DNA of 64,000 nucleotides, taken from contig CAYWRO010000007.1 of assembly GCA_964460345.1 (NCBI GenBank), positions 21,997-85,996 of the forward strand. The letters run 5' to 3'. Below are positions 26,993-36,800 of the stretch, piece by piece. Position numbers and translations under genes: made by a program. This DNA is from CAYWRO01 sp964460345. GTDB lineage: Bacteria; Planctomycetota; Phycisphaerae; Phycisphaerales; UBA1924. Numbering within the stretch: the first letter of the stretch is position 1; every line of letters starts with the position of its first letter. Below the pieces are notes generated by a model, which did no database searches, had not been told where the DNA came from, and worked only from the letters and a program-made list of their open reading frames with translations.

Positions 26993-27349
26993 ATGGCCGT
27001 GCGAGGCGTACCAACGATTGACGCGGCTTCATTGCAGCAGAAGCTGGACATTGACGAGTCGGTGCTTCTCATCGACGTCCTGTCGGAAGACAGCTACCTC
27101 GAGCAGCATCTGCCCGGCGCGGTAAACGTTCCGGTCGACGAACCCGAGTTCATCAACCGGATCGAGACGATCGCAGAAAGCAAGAGTCGGGACATCATCG
27201 TCTACTCCGACCAGCACGATCGTGCGTCACCCTTGGCGGCGGAGCAACTTCGCCAGGCAGGTTTCACTCGCGTGGTCGTTCTACAGGGCGGCATGACCGA
27301 ATGGCGGAATGCCGGCCTTCCTCTCGAGAGCGAGTTTGAAGCAGCGTAG
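26993..27349 (+). CDS. Rhodanese-fold protein lacking the catalytic cysteine
   Basis: The 118-residue single-domain protein has the rhodanese landmarks: L-L-I-D-V, then H-L-P-G-A-V-N-V-P, then the active-site strand and loop I-I-V-Y-S-D-Q-H-D-R-A-S, and a late G-G-M-x-x-W. Where sulfurtransferases carry the persulfide cysteine (V-Y-C-x4-R-S), this protein has Ser72. Sulfurtransferase activity is therefore unlikely and a binding or regulatory role is more plausible. The ATG at 26993 is preferred over 26987 because AAGGAG ends 6 bases before it but directly abuts the earlier ATG. Confidence 0.88.
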   Translation: MAVRGVPTIDAASLQQKLDIDESVLLIDVLSEDSYLEQHLPGAVNVPVDEPEFINRIETIAESKSRDIIVYSDQHDRASPLAAEQLRQAGFTRVVVLQGGMTEWRNAGLPLESEFEAA

Positions 27350-27431
27350 ATGGACGGGGCGGTACGCTCGCGGTCGTTTTGCCCATGTCCGCAGCGATCG
27401 GGTCACGCTAGGCTCGATCGCGGAGGATCAC

Positions 27432-27779
27432 GTGAACACACCGAATACCAACGGCTTCCCGGAACGAACCCAGTCGGCCGAAGATCGGCAGGTTGCGGAA
27501 AAGCTTGAGCACGAGTCGCCGGAAGGGCGCCCCGCTCATCCGGAGATTGGGAGGAGGAAGGTCCGGCTGCTGCTGCTGCTTGTTGCGATGGCCACAATCG
27601 TCGCTGGTGTGCTCATCAGCGTGTTTTACCAGCCGATCACAGGCGTGGTGGTGGCCATCCTCGGGCTGATCCTCATCATCTTCAACCCAATGGTCTGGGT
27701 CTCGCTCTTGCGCGGCCAGGAAGTGGATGAAGCACGAGACGACCTGACCAGGCACTCGCGACCCGCGACGCGGCACTGA
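27432..27779 (+). CDS. Small membrane protein (115 aa), unknown
   Basis: It starts with GTG at 27432, with GGAGG 5 bases upstream. A charged N-terminus of about 43 residues is followed by two hydrophobic helices (about residues 44-65 and 68-92), then a short acidic/basic tail. No family was recognised. It follows the rhodanese-like gene by 82 bp in the same direction. Confidence 0.6.
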   Translation: MNTPNTNGFPERTQSAEDRQVAEKLEHESPEGRPAHPEIGRRKVRLLLLLVAMATIVAGVLISVFYQPITGVVVAILGLILIIFNPMVWVSLLRGQEVDEARDDLTRHSRPATRH

Positions 27780-27871
27780 ACCAGAACCGAACAAGATCAA
27801 GTCCATGCACCGGTCGAATGGACGCAGTATCCTTCCCTCACGCACACTCCGGGGGGCGAAGGAGCACTGCG

Positions 27872-29161
27872 ATGATCGAATTTACTATTGTGAGGGCGCC
27901 CGTGGCCGCCGCGGCTCTGGCGGCAGCCGGGCTCGTCGGAACCGCGGCAGGCGGTGAACTGACGGCTGCTGAGCAGGCGGCGGGTTGGGTGTCACTGTTT
28001 GACGGCTCATCGACGAATGCGTGGCGCGGCTATCGGAGTGATGCCTTTCCGTCTCAGGGCTGGGAGGTCGATGATGGGGCGCTGCGAGTCGTCGCAGGCG
28101 GCGGCGGGGGCGATCTCATCACGAAAAGCCAGTACAGTGACTTTGAGCTTGCCCTGGAGTGGAAGGTCGCCGAGGCAGCCAACAGCGGCATCATGTACCG
28201 CGTGACTGAGCGTCACGGCGCCACCTACATGACCGGCCCCGAGTTTCAGGTCATTGACGACGCCGGTGTGAACCTGGAGGCCGACGACTGGCACTCGGCA
28301 GGCTCGATCTACGAGATGTACGCGCCTCCGGCCGACAAGCCGGTGAAGGCCGCCGGCGAGTGGAATACGGCTCGCATCCGCGTGAAAGACGGCATTGTCC
28401 AGCACTTCCTCAACGGCCGCAAGGTCGCCCAGGCGGACATGAACTCGTCGGAGTGGAAGGAGAAGATCGCCAACAGCAAGTTCCGCGACTGGGAAGGCTT
28501 CGGTGTCGAGCCCCGCGGCCACATCGCGCTGCAGGACCACGGCAACGATGTCTGGTACCGGAACATCCGTATCCGCGACCTGAGCGAGCCGATGCCGGCA
28601 GAACAGGCTCTTTTCAACGGCCAGAGTCTGAACGGCTGGCAATGGGTCAGCAAGGAGTCGGGTGAGATTGGCTCAACCTGGTCGGTTCAAGATGGAGTGT
28701 TGATCTGCAAGGGCGACCCTGTCGGCTACATTCGGACGGAGGCGCCGTATGAGAGCTACGTGCTGAAGCTGGAGTGGCGATTCAGCCCCGAGACGAAGAA
28801 GGCCGGAAACAGCGGCGTGCTGCTGCGTTGCGGCGATGACGCCGTGTGGCCGTTCTGTATCGAAGCACAACTGGAGAGCGGGGCAGCGGGCGATCTGCTG
28901 GCCCTCGGCGGTGCGACCATGGAGACTGATCCCGCGCGCCGGCAGGGTAAGCGCGGGTACAAGACGCATGCGGCGGAGCGTCCGGTCGGCGAGTGGAACG
29001 AGTACGAGATCATCGTCGACGGGGACGAAATCGCTCTCTGGGTGAATGGGGAGAAGCTGAACGAAGCAACGAACTGCTCAGAGACGGCCGGCCCGATCGG
29101 CCTGCAGTCGGAAGGGGTTGAGATCCACTTCCGCAATATTCGGCTCGCAGAGATCAAGTAA
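27872..29161 (+). CDS. Exported protein with two DUF1080 (3-keto-disaccharide hydrolase) domains
   Basis: The 429-residue protein has a signal peptide (hydrophobic Ala-rich core, about residues 8-27). Two tandem concanavalin-like beta-sandwich domains of the DUF1080 family follow. Each begins with a [SA]-L-F-[DN]-G-x-S-x-x-x-W motif (about residues 42 and 247) and contains an N-S-G-[IV] motif, a W-N-x-[AY] motif and a late G-x-I-x-L-Q type strand (the second copy has G-P-I-G-L-Q). DUF1080 proteins are abundant in planctomycetes and some are 3-keto-glycoside hydrolases or carbohydrate-binding modules. The ATG at 27872 follows GAAGGAG. A convergent-type terminator lies about 30 bp downstream. 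Confidence 0.9.
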   Translation: MIEFTIVRAPVAAAALAAAGLVGTAAGGELTAAEQAAGWVSLFDGSSTNAWRGYRSDAFPSQGWEVDDGALRVVAGGGGGDLITKSQYSDFELALEWKVAEAANSGIMYRVTERHGATYMTGPEFQVIDDAGVNLEADDWHSAGSIYEMYAPPADKPVKAAGEWNTARIRVKDGIVQHFLNGRKVAQADMNSSEWKEKIANSKFRDWEGFGVEPRGHIALQDHGNDVWYRNIRIRDLSEPMPAEQALFNGQSLNGWQWVSKESGEIGSTWSVQDGVLICKGDPVGYIRTEAPYESYVLKLEWRFSPETKKAGNSGVLLRCGDDAVWPFCIEAQLESGAAGDLLALGGATMETDPARRQGKRGYKTHAAERPVGEWNEYEIIVDGDEIALWVNGEKLNEATNCSETAGPIGLQSEGVEIHFRNIRLAEIK

Positions 29162-29189
29162 AGGGCTGGCGGAAGCGCCATCCCGTGTG

Positions 29190-29233
29190 AAAGGGTCCGC
29201 CACTCGCCGCAACGCGGGTGGCGGACCCTTTTC
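29190..29233. terminator. Bidirectional terminator between convergent genes
   Basis: A stem AAGGGTCCGCCAC with its complement (about 29191-29203 with 29218-29230) is followed by T residues on the plus strand, and by C-T-T-T on the minus strand. It separates the DUF1080 gene from the DUF4139 gene. Confidence 0.85.
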
Positions 29234-29262
29234 ATTGCGCCGAGCAGACGGGAGCTGCGGGC

Positions 29263-31377
29263 TCACTCGACGTTCAGGCCGCGGACGTAGTCGTTGAGTT
29301 CCGCACGCTTCTGCTCAAGCTCCTGCTGCTTGTCGCGGCGCAGCTCGAGAAGGTCCTCGAGTTGGGTCTCCTGGCTGTCAAGCTTCTGCACGTAGCGGGC
29401 GTACAGGTCGCTGGCGTTGCGAACGGAGCTCATGTTCGCCCGGATTCGGGTCTGTTCGTCGTGAATCTCACGCGTCTGTCGGTCGATCTCCTGGATCTGT
29501 CGCTCGACATCGTTGATGGCCGCTTGCTGGCGGGCGACTTCGCGGATGACGTCCAGCACCGCCTGAGAAAGCTTGCCGTCCTTGTGATAGGCAACCGCCG
29601 TTCCCAGATCGAACGAAACGACCGCCAGCGACTGGCGATCGGTCCGCTCGTGGATAACGTCGAGCGTTTCGGTTTCCCCCGCCGGGATGTCCACCTCAAA
29701 CCGGTACAGGTTCTGGGTGAGTTCCGCAGGCTTCTTCGGGTTAACCAATTCCCACCCATGCAGACGGGCATGCTCGACAATCATCTGACGTGCTGAACGC
29801 TGGTCCTTGTTCTCAAAGGCGTAGGTGACCGCATTGCGCCGCGTCCATGTCTGTTCGATCAGGCCATCAACAATCCGGACCTTCACGAGGTTGGATTGAT
29901 CCTCAACATCCGTCAGGACGGCGACGTCCAGATCCGCGGCGTAGGCGAGCAGACGCTTGTCGCCGGCAGGGATGTGTCCGATCTGCGCATCGCCGGCATA
30001 CGCCGCGCCGTCGAATACGCTGATCGGCCCGGGCAGCAACTGCAGGTCCGAGTCGTTGGTGATCTCCACGCCGCGCATCGGGTGCGCCGCTCCGTCGGCG
30101 AGGGAGAAGATGCTGACGCGGCGTCCCGTCAGGTTTGCGTTTAAGATGGGGATCATGGCGGAGCGTTGCCGCTCGATGGTGACAGGCGCATCAAGCTGAT
30201 ACCGGAACACTTCGCCGACCAGTCCCCCGGCTGCCTGCGCCTGTACGCTGTGCTCGGCCATTTCGTCCAAGCTAAAGCCCGCATAACCGCTCTCGACGGC
30301 CGGCGCGGCGGGAGCAGTCATCATCCGTCGGCCGCTCGCGTCGGTGGCCTTGCCAGCGATCCTGCCGCGGTCCTGGCGCGACTCTTCGAGGCGCTGGCCA
30401 AGTGAGACATTCTGGCCCGCCGCGTACGCACGCGGGAAGACGCCCGGAATGGCTGGCACGGGCAGTTCCGGTCGGAAGCTGTACAGCGGCTCGTAGAGAT
30501 CCATCACGAACGAGACTGGCTGGCCGGAGACGAGTCCGAGTTGCACATCGTTCCAGTCCTGGTCCGTCGTGTTCTCAACGATTGCCCATCCTTGCACCAT
30601 GAACGGGCTGCGCGCCCCATCACCTTCCGGTTCGGGAAGCACCAGCCGGTAGGAGGTCTTCCACACCGGCGTTTCGTGGATGTATGCGACCACCACGCGC
30701 CGCGATCCCTCGCCCGCAAACCGCAGGTCGACCGTTTTGCTGTCATCGGCCCGATGCTCAGCCAAGGCCGCCAGGGCCTTGGTCAGTTCCCCTGCCAGTT
30801 CAGCATCGAGAATCTCAAACGCCGTGATCTCATCGATGCGGATCGACTTCAGCCCATTGGCCGTGAGGAGGTTGAGAAAGGGAGTCCGATACGGCTGGGC
30901 GTCCCCCTGAGGCGCGACCGTGCGTTCCTCCACCCCCAGAATCGTGCCACTCACCTGGCCTTCAAGACTGGTGACGCTGAGCGGTGCACCGCGCAACTGC
31001 CCCAGCAGGGCCGGAATCGACGGATTGTCCGCGATGTTCACGTCAAACGACGCCAGCCGGCGCTCCAGCGGCTCCTTGGAGGCGTACGAGACCGCATCGA
31101 TGCGACCGCCGTCTAAGTCAAGCAGCACCAGCGACTTGAGGATGTCGTTGATCTGGTCCGTGTCGAAGCGGAGCTGCACCTGTGCCGTGTCCCTGACCTG
31201 CCCTGCGCGCTCAAAATATCCGACGCCGGACCGGTAGAGCGTGATTCTTCGGACGGGCAACTCCTGGTCGGCCGCCGCGGCGGCGTCCTGGGCGAGGAGA
31301 GGGGCTGCAGACGCCGAGACCGCGAGGCCGACGGCCAGCACGAGTGCATGGATTCCGACGAACTGAGAGGGTTGCAT
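29263..31377 (-). CDS. Exported DUF4139 domain protein
   Basis: The 704-residue protein has a clear signal peptide (cleavage near A-L-L-A-Q, about residue 29). It opens with the L-Y-R-S-G-V-G-Y-F-E motif seen at the start of DUF4139 proteins. The middle contains a P-x-W-K-T-S-Y-R-L-V segment and a D-W-x-D-V-x-L block typical of DUF4139. The last 100 or so residues are a strongly charged coiled coil (Q-E-I-D-R-Q-T-R-E and similar). DUF4139 proteins are related to the mucoidy inhibitor A group and have no established biochemical role. AAGGAG lies about 9 bases before the ATG. It is divergent from the FAD/Fe-S oxidoreductase, with 227 bp between. Confidence 0.88.
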   Translation of the reverse strand: MQPSQFVGIHALVLAVGLAVSASAAPLLAQDAAAAADQELPVRRITLYRSGVGYFERAGQVRDTAQVQLRFDTDQINDILKSLVLLDLDGGRIDAVSYASKEPLERRLASFDVNIADNPSIPALLGQLRGAPLSVTSLEGQVSGTILGVEERTVAPQGDAQPYRTPFLNLLTANGLKSIRIDEITAFEILDAELAGELTKALAALAEHRADDSKTVDLRFAGEGSRRVVVAYIHETPVWKTSYRLVLPEPEGDGARSPFMVQGWAIVENTTDQDWNDVQLGLVSGQPVSFVMDLYEPLYSFRPELPVPAIPGVFPRAYAAGQNVSLGQRLEESRQDRGRIAGKATDASGRRMMTAPAAPAVESGYAGFSLDEMAEHSVQAQAAGGLVGEVFRYQLDAPVTIERQRSAMIPILNANLTGRRVSIFSLADGAAHPMRGVEITNDSDLQLLPGPISVFDGAAYAGDAQIGHIPAGDKRLLAYAADLDVAVLTDVEDQSNLVKVRIVDGLIEQTWTRRNAVTYAFENKDQRSARQMIVEHARLHGWELVNPKKPAELTQNLYRFEVDIPAGETETLDVIHERTDRQSLAVVSFDLGTAVAYHKDGKLSQAVLDVIREVARQQAAINDVERQIQEIDRQTREIHDEQTRIRANMSSVRNASDLYARYVQKLDSQETQLEDLLELRRDKQQELEQKRAELNDYVRGLNVE

Positions 31378-31604
31378 GACGGTGATACTCCTTACAAGCA
31401 GTGCTCGGCCGAGTCAGGCGGCGGCCGGGCAGGGGCTCCATCGAGGGATGGCCGGTCGGACCTGTCAGTCCACCCTGATCAGCCGTCCACGTGTGCCCGA
31501 GCCCTTGCCATGCTCTTATCGGTCCGGCGGCGGGGGTCTCAGGACCGCGTGAACCCGAGGGCATGCCGTGATCCTTCTATACTCGCGCTCGAGGAGCTGC
31601 GAGC

Positions 31605-34600
31605 GTGCGTCTACCGGTACTTGGGCAAACTACAGATCCAGGCAATCCCCCGAAAGTGGGCAGCACGATCGCGGCGGAACTCGGGCGACTTCTGGAAGGA
31701 GAGGTTCGGTTTGATGCCCACAACCGGGGGCTGTACGCGACCGACGCATCCCTCTACCAGGTGGAGCCGATCGGCGTCGTCGTCCCGCGAACGGTGGAGG
31801 ATGTGGAGAGGACCGTCCGGTATTGCGCCGAGCGTGGCGTGGCCATCCTGCCTCGCGGCGGCGGAACGTCTCTGGCCGGCCAGTGCACCAACAGGGCGGT
31901 GGTCATCGATACATCCGCATATTTGCGCGCCATCCGCTCCGTGGATTGGCAGGCGCGGCAGTGCATCGTCGACCCCGGCCTCTACGTGGATGAACTGAAC
32001 GAGCGGCTTGCGGCCATAAGTCGCGCCGAGGCTCAGCAACCGCTGTTCTTTGCGCCAGACCCAGCCACGTCCCGCCAGGCGGCGGTGGGGGGGTGCATCG
32101 GGAACAACGCCGCGGGCGCGCGATCGGTGCGGTACGGCCGGACCAGCGAGAACGTGCACGGGATCGAAGCGCTGCTGGCGACGGGAGAGCGGGTCTGGCT
32201 TGAGCCCGGAGCAGGGGCGAGAGACGCCACCGCACATCGACTCGCGGCGGGTGTCATCGACATCGTGAAGCGGCATGCCGACTTAATCCGTGAGCGATTC
32301 CCGAAGACGATCCGGCGCAACGCGGGCTATGGGCTGGACATGGTGCTTCAGCAGATCGATGCCGGGGCGTCTGCTGAAACGCTGGATCTCTCCGGCCTGC
32401 TGTGCGGCAGCGAGGGGACGCTCGCGGTCACGCTGGGGGCGAAGCTGAAGCTCCATCCGACCCCTCGCGCCAAGGGACTCGCGGTGGTCGCGTTTGATTC
32501 GGTGGATGAGGCGATCGAAGCGGTCAAGCCGATCCTCCAGACCAACCCCACCGCCGTGGAGCTCCTGGACGATGTCGTGCTCGATGCGGCGCGGGGGAAC
32601 GTGGAGTACCGCCGGTACGTTGAGCTTTTGCCCGACGCACATGCCCGAGCGGTGCTGTACGTCGAGTACTTCGGATTCGGCGAAACGAGCGGCGCAGCTG
32701 CGGATTCGCCAGCGCGTGCACAGGTTCTGGCCTCGTTTGACACGCTGCGGACCGTCGTGGGCGACCGTCCGATGCTTGTGCACGAGGACGCCGCGGCGAT
32801 GCTGCAGATGTGGAAGCTGCGCAAGGCCGGGGAGCCGCTGCTGCACGGGCTCGGGGAGCACGGCCGGAAGCCGATGACGTTCGTCGAGGACAACGCGGTG
32901 CCCGTGGAGCGGCTGGGCGAGTTCGTTCGGCGGTTCCGGGCGATCTGCGAGCGTCATGGGACGCGCGCCGCTTACTGGGCGCACGCCTCCGTCGGCGTGC
33001 TGCACATCCGGCCGCTGGTGGACATCCATGCGGAACGGGATCGGGAAATCCTGCGCGCCATCGCGGTCGAGGCTGCGGACCTGGCTCGCGACTGCGGCGG
33101 CATCATGAGCGGTGAACACGGGGATGGTCGCGTGCGCGGGCCGCTTCTGGAGCGCTTCTTCGGGGCGGAGTTGATGGATGCCTTCCGGGAGGTGAAGCAG
33201 CTCTTCGACCCGGACAACATTCTCAACCCAGGCATGGAAGTTGCCCCGGGGGCGGTCGAAAGCATTACTGAGAACCTGCGCGTTCGAACCGGCGCAGGTG
33301 GCGATCACCCGCCCGGCTCGCACGCGCGAGAGATCCGCGTTCCCCGTGTTGAGACGTTCTTTGACTATGGCGATCAGGAGGACTTCGTCGGGGCCGTCGA
33401 AATGTGCAACGGGGCCGGCGTCTGTCGCAAGCGTCGCGGCGGGACGATGTGCCCTTCGTACATGGCGCTGATGGATGAACGGCACGCGACGCGCGGGCGT
33501 GGCAATGCGCTGCGGCTGGCGATCACAGGGCAGTTTCAGAGCCGCGGCGGAGAAGTGGCCGCCGGGCCGGTCTGGGACGATCCGGGAACGATCGAGACGC
33601 TCGACCTGTGCCTCTCCTGCAAGGCGTGCAAGGCGGAGTGTCCGAGCAACGTGGACATCGCGCGGCTGAAGGCGGAGTACACCGCCCAGCGGTACGCGAT
33701 GGAAGGCTCGGCCCCGCTTGCATCCCGCATCATGGGGCGTGTTCGTGCCCTCAATCAACTCGGTGCGCTGACGCCCGGCCTCGCGAACCTTGTGAACGGA
33801 TTGCGGCCCGTCCGCGCCCTGATCGGCGCAATGCTGGATGTCCATCCGAAGCGATCGCTTCCGAAGTTCACCCCGTCGCTGTACCGCTGGAAGCGCCGTC
33901 GTGATCGAGCGCGGGTCGCGGGCGAAGCGCGCAAGAGCGCAGCCCCAGCGCGTCCCGGCGTCCTTCTCTTCGGCGACTGCTTCACCTGCTACAACGAATC
34001 ACACATCGGCAAGGCCGCCATCCGCACGCTGGAGGCGCTGGGCTACGACGTCATTCTCCCCGCCGCGGAAGGGCTCGGGGCCGGGTGCTGTGGACGCCCG
34101 ATGATTTCTCTCGGGCTCCTTCCCGAGGCGATCGAGACGGCTCGAAGTACGATCAATCTTCTCCGCCGCGCCCTCGAAGAGTCCGGTCGTCCCGAGCCGC
34201 CTCGCGCCATCCTCTTCCTCGAGCCATCCTGCCTCAGCGCGGTCCGGGATGACTGGCTTCAACTCAAGATCCCCGCCGACCGCACGCTCCGTGCGCAACT
34301 CGCCGAGCGATCAACGCTGGTCGAGGATTTCATCGCGCGTTTCTGGGATGAACATCCCATCCCCGGCGATGAGGCCTTCGATGCATCGCTGCTCGATCCG
34401 CACGCCCGGATCATCTTCCACGGGCACTGCCACCAGAAGTCCCTCTTCGGGTCCGACACGTCGACGGCGGCGCTGCACCGCCTGCTCGGCGGTCGGCAGG
34501 GCCCGCAGGGGGCGGCGCCTGCGGGACAAGGGACGAGGATCGACGAGCTTGACAGCGGGTGCTGCGGCATGGCCGGCTCCTTCGGCTTTGCCCGGCGGCG

Positions 34601-34790
34601 TTTCGACCTTTCGATGCAGATCGGCGAACTGACGCTCCTGCCCGCCGCCCGCAAGGCCGGGCCGCAGGACCTTGTCGTCGCACCGGGAACGTCCTGCCGC
34701 CACCAGGTTCACGACGGCGCCGGCCGGCCAGCCCTGCATCCGGTCGAGGTCCTGGCCATGGCGCTTCGCCCGGGGCCGCCGCGGCCCTGA
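31605..34790 (+). CDS. FAD/4Fe-4S oxidoreductase, YdiJ-like (D-2-hydroxy acid dehydrogenase type)
   Basis: The 1061-residue three-part protein is about the length of E. coli YdiJ (1018 aa). First comes an FAD-binding domain (P-R-G-G-G-T-S-L-A-G near residue 85, G-C-I-G-N-N-A-A-G near 165) with the FAD-linked oxidase C-terminal domain (S-G-E-H-G-D-G-R near 505). Then comes an Fe-S domain with C600-x5-C and a later C-P-S-Y, followed by C669-x2-C-x2-C-x3-C-P. Last come two CCG domains (C-F-T-C near 791, G-C-C-G-R-P, H-C-H-Q-K near 942, G-C-C-G-M-A-G). Such enzymes oxidise D-lactate, glycolate or D-2-hydroxyglutarate and pass electrons to the respiratory chain. The substrate here is uncertain. 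The GTG start at 31605 has GAGGAG 8 bases upstream. Confidence 0.92.
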   Translation: MRLPVLGQTTDPGNPPKVGSTIAAELGRLLEGEVRFDAHNRGLYATDASLYQVEPIGVVVPRTVEDVERTVRYCAERGVAILPRGGGTSLAGQCTNRAVVIDTSAYLRAIRSVDWQARQCIVDPGLYVDELNERLAAISRAEAQQPLFFAPDPATSRQAAVGGCIGNNAAGARSVRYGRTSENVHGIEALLATGERVWLEPGAGARDATAHRLAAGVIDIVKRHADLIRERFPKTIRRNAGYGLDMVLQQIDAGASAETLDLSGLLCGSEGTLAVTLGAKLKLHPTPRAKGLAVVAFDSVDEAIEAVKPILQTNPTAVELLDDVVLDAARGNVEYRRYVELLPDAHARAVLYVEYFGFGETSGAAADSPARAQVLASFDTLRTVVGDRPMLVHEDAAAMLQMWKLRKAGEPLLHGLGEHGRKPMTFVEDNAVPVERLGEFVRRFRAICERHGTRAAYWAHASVGVLHIRPLVDIHAERDREILRAIAVEAADLARDCGGIMSGEHGDGRVRGPLLERFFGAELMDAFREVKQLFDPDNILNPGMEVAPGAVESITENLRVRTGAGGDHPPGSHAREIRVPRVETFFDYGDQEDFVGAVEMCNGAGVCRKRRGGTMCPSYMALMDERHATRGRGNALRLAITGQFQSRGGEVAAGPVWDDPGTIETLDLCLSCKACKAECPSNVDIARLKAEYTAQRYAMEGSAPLASRIMGRVRALNQLGALTPGLANLVNGLRPVRALIGAMLDVHPKRSLPKFTPSLYRWKRRRDRARVAGEARKSAAPARPGVLLFGDCFTCYNESHIGKAAIRTLEALGYDVILPAAEGLGAGCCGRPMISLGLLPEAIETARSTINLLRRALEESGRPEPPRAILFLEPSCLSAVRDDWLQLKIPADRTLRAQLAERSTLVEDFIARFWDEHPIPGDEAFDASLLDPHARIIFHGHCHQKSLFGSDTSTAALHRLLGGRQGPQGAAPAGQGTRIDELDSGCCGMAGSFGFARRRFDLSMQIGELTLLPAARKAGPQDLVVAPGTSCRHQVHDGAGRPALHPVEVLAMALRPGPPRP

Positions 34791-34969
34791 TCGGGGGGCT
34801 TTTGTTCGGGCGGATTCGTGGCAATTCTCATCAAGAGGCGGCACCGATCCCGACTATCCTGCGCTTGTGCTTGCGCCAGGCGGATGAGGGCGAAGAGCGA
34901 AACTTTTCGCAACCCCGCCGCGGGGGAGGGCGAGGGATGGAGCACACGCACAGGGAAGGATGGCCACCG

Positions 34970-36799
34970 ATGTCACGTTCCACATACGCCCGACCGATCG
35001 TCGCCGCCGCGCTGCTTGTCGCGCTGGCCGGTTCGCTCGCCTCGATCGCCCAGGAGGGCCGCAGCGCCGAGCCGCGGCAGCCTGCGGAGGCGACGGTCGA
35101 CGACCTGCTCGCCATGCCGCCGACACCGAGCGCGGTCGTCTGCGGCGCGGGGTGGATGTTTGCCGATCCGGACCGCCCGACGCCGCGCCTCGACGGCCTT
35201 GGCGATGCGCACATGGAGATCACGACGAGCAAGCCCGAAGCGCAGCAGCTCTTCGATCAGGGTTTGCGCCTGACCTACGCCTTCAACCACGAAGAGGCGT
35301 GGCGCAGCTTCCGGGAAGCCGCGAAGATCGACCCCGACTGCGCGATGGCCTACTGGGGGATCGCCTACACGCTCGGCGGCAACTACAACGTCCCCGGCTC
35401 GACCGAGCGGCTGACGACCGCGGCGAAGGCGATCGCGCTCGCGAAGAACCTGCGCATCAACGCCAGCGAGAAGGAACGCGACCTGATCGATGCGATGAGC
35501 AACCGGTACGCGCTGCCGGTCCCTGAAACCGAGGACGGACGCAAACGCCTCGACGAGGCGTACGCGGATGCGATGACGATCCTCGCGAAGAAGTACCCGG
35601 CCGACGACGACATCCAGACGATGTACGCCGAATCGCTGATGATGCTCCGGCCGTGGGCGCTTTTCGAGCTCGACGGTTCTCCCGCGCCCGGCACGGAGAC
35701 GATCCTGGAGACGCTCGAGGCGGTGCTCGCGCGTAATCCGCGGCACACGGGCGCGAATCACCTGGCGATCCACGCGTGGGAGGCTTCTTTGACGCCTGAA
35801 AAGGCGCTGCCCAGCGCCGACCGGCTGGCGGCGCTCGCGCCGAGCGCCGGGCACCTCGTCCACATGCCGTCGCACATCTACATCCGCACCGGGATGTACG
35901 AGAAGAGCGTGGAATCCAACCGCGCGGCGATCGCGGCGGACGATTCGTACCTCAACAAGATCGGCGGCGGGTACGTCTACGGCGGCATGTACGCCCCGCA
36001 CAACTGGCACATGCTCGTCACGAGCGACATGATGATCGGCAACGCCGATGAGGCGATCGAGTTCTCGCGCGAGATGACGAAGCGCGGCAGCACGAACCTG
36101 GCCGCGCTCAAGGAAGCCCCGGGCGCGGACTTTGTCATCAACAACACCTGGCTCATGCTCGCCCGCTTCGGCATGTGGAAGGATGTGCTGGAGGAGCCCG
36201 CGCCGCCGGACGACTTCGAGTACGCCAAGGCGAGCTGGCACTTCGCCCGCGGCCGCGCCTTCGTCGGCATGAACCGCCTCGAAGAAGCGAAGCAGGAGCT
36301 CGCGATCCTCACGAGCGCTGAGGAATGGGTGCCGGAAGACGCCATGGGCCCGTACGCGACCGACCCGGCGATCAACGTCATCAAGGTCGCGGCGGCGGTC
36401 CTCGGCGGCGTGATCGCCGACGCCGAGGGAGAGCATGACAAGGCCGAAGCGCTGCTGCGTGACGCCGTTGCGCAGGAGGACACCCTCCGCTACGGCGAGC
36501 CGCCGACCTGGCACGCGCCGTCACGGCAGACGCTCGGCGCGCTGCTGATGAAGCGGGCCGAGGAGGCGAGCGAGCACGGGGATGAGTCCGAAGCCGCAGC
36601 GCTGGCTTCCAAGGCCGAAGAGGCCTTCCGCAACGACATGCAGCGGCACCCAGAGAACGGCTGGTCCCTCTACGGCCTCGCGCAGGCGCTCAAGCTCCAG
36701 AACAAGGCGGACGCCGAGCAGGCGCTGGCGGCCTTCAACGAGGTGTGGAAGCTGGAGCAGTACGGGCGGAAGACGCCGCCGGCGTGGAGTTGGTATTGA
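34970..36799 (+). CDS. Exported TPR protein (609 aa)
   Basis: The ATG at 34970 follows a GGAAGGA about 10 bases upstream. A signal peptide (Ala/Leu-rich core, about residues 10-27) precedes a helical-repeat protein. Typical segments are F-N-H-E-E-A-W-R-S-F-R-E-A-A, Y-W-G-I-A-Y-T, and the H-M-P-S-H-I-Y-I-R motif that marks a widespread family of about 550-600-residue exported TPR proteins of unknown role. No catalytic signature is visible. The 3' end is immediately followed by an inverted repeat. Confidence 0.85.
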   Translation: MSRSTYARPIVAAALLVALAGSLASIAQEGRSAEPRQPAEATVDDLLAMPPTPSAVVCGAGWMFADPDRPTPRLDGLGDAHMEITTSKPEAQQLFDQGLRLTYAFNHEEAWRSFREAAKIDPDCAMAYWGIAYTLGGNYNVPGSTERLTTAAKAIALAKNLRINASEKERDLIDAMSNRYALPVPETEDGRKRLDEAYADAMTILAKKYPADDDIQTMYAESLMMLRPWALFELDGSPAPGTETILETLEAVLARNPRHTGANHLAIHAWEASLTPEKALPSADRLAALAPSAGHLVHMPSHIYIRTGMYEKSVESNRAAIAADDSYLNKIGGGYVYGGMYAPHNWHMLVTSDMMIGNADEAIEFSREMTKRGSTNLAALKEAPGADFVINNTWLMLARFGMWKDVLEEPAPPDDFEYAKASWHFARGRAFVGMNRLEEAKQELAILTSAEEWVPEDAMGPYATDPAINVIKVAAAVLGGVIADAEGEHDKAEALLRDAVAQEDTLRYGEPPTWHAPSRQTLGALLMKRAEEASEHGDESEAAALASKAEEAFRNDMQRHPENGWSLYGLAQALKLQNKADAEQALAAFNEVWKLEQYGRKTPPAWSWY

Positions 36800-36800
36800 A

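Noticed and set aside
31578..31583. TATACT hexamer upstream of the FAD/Fe-S oxidoreductase as a -10 box
   Set aside because: No matching -35 element is found at the right distance, so it is too weak to list as a promoter.
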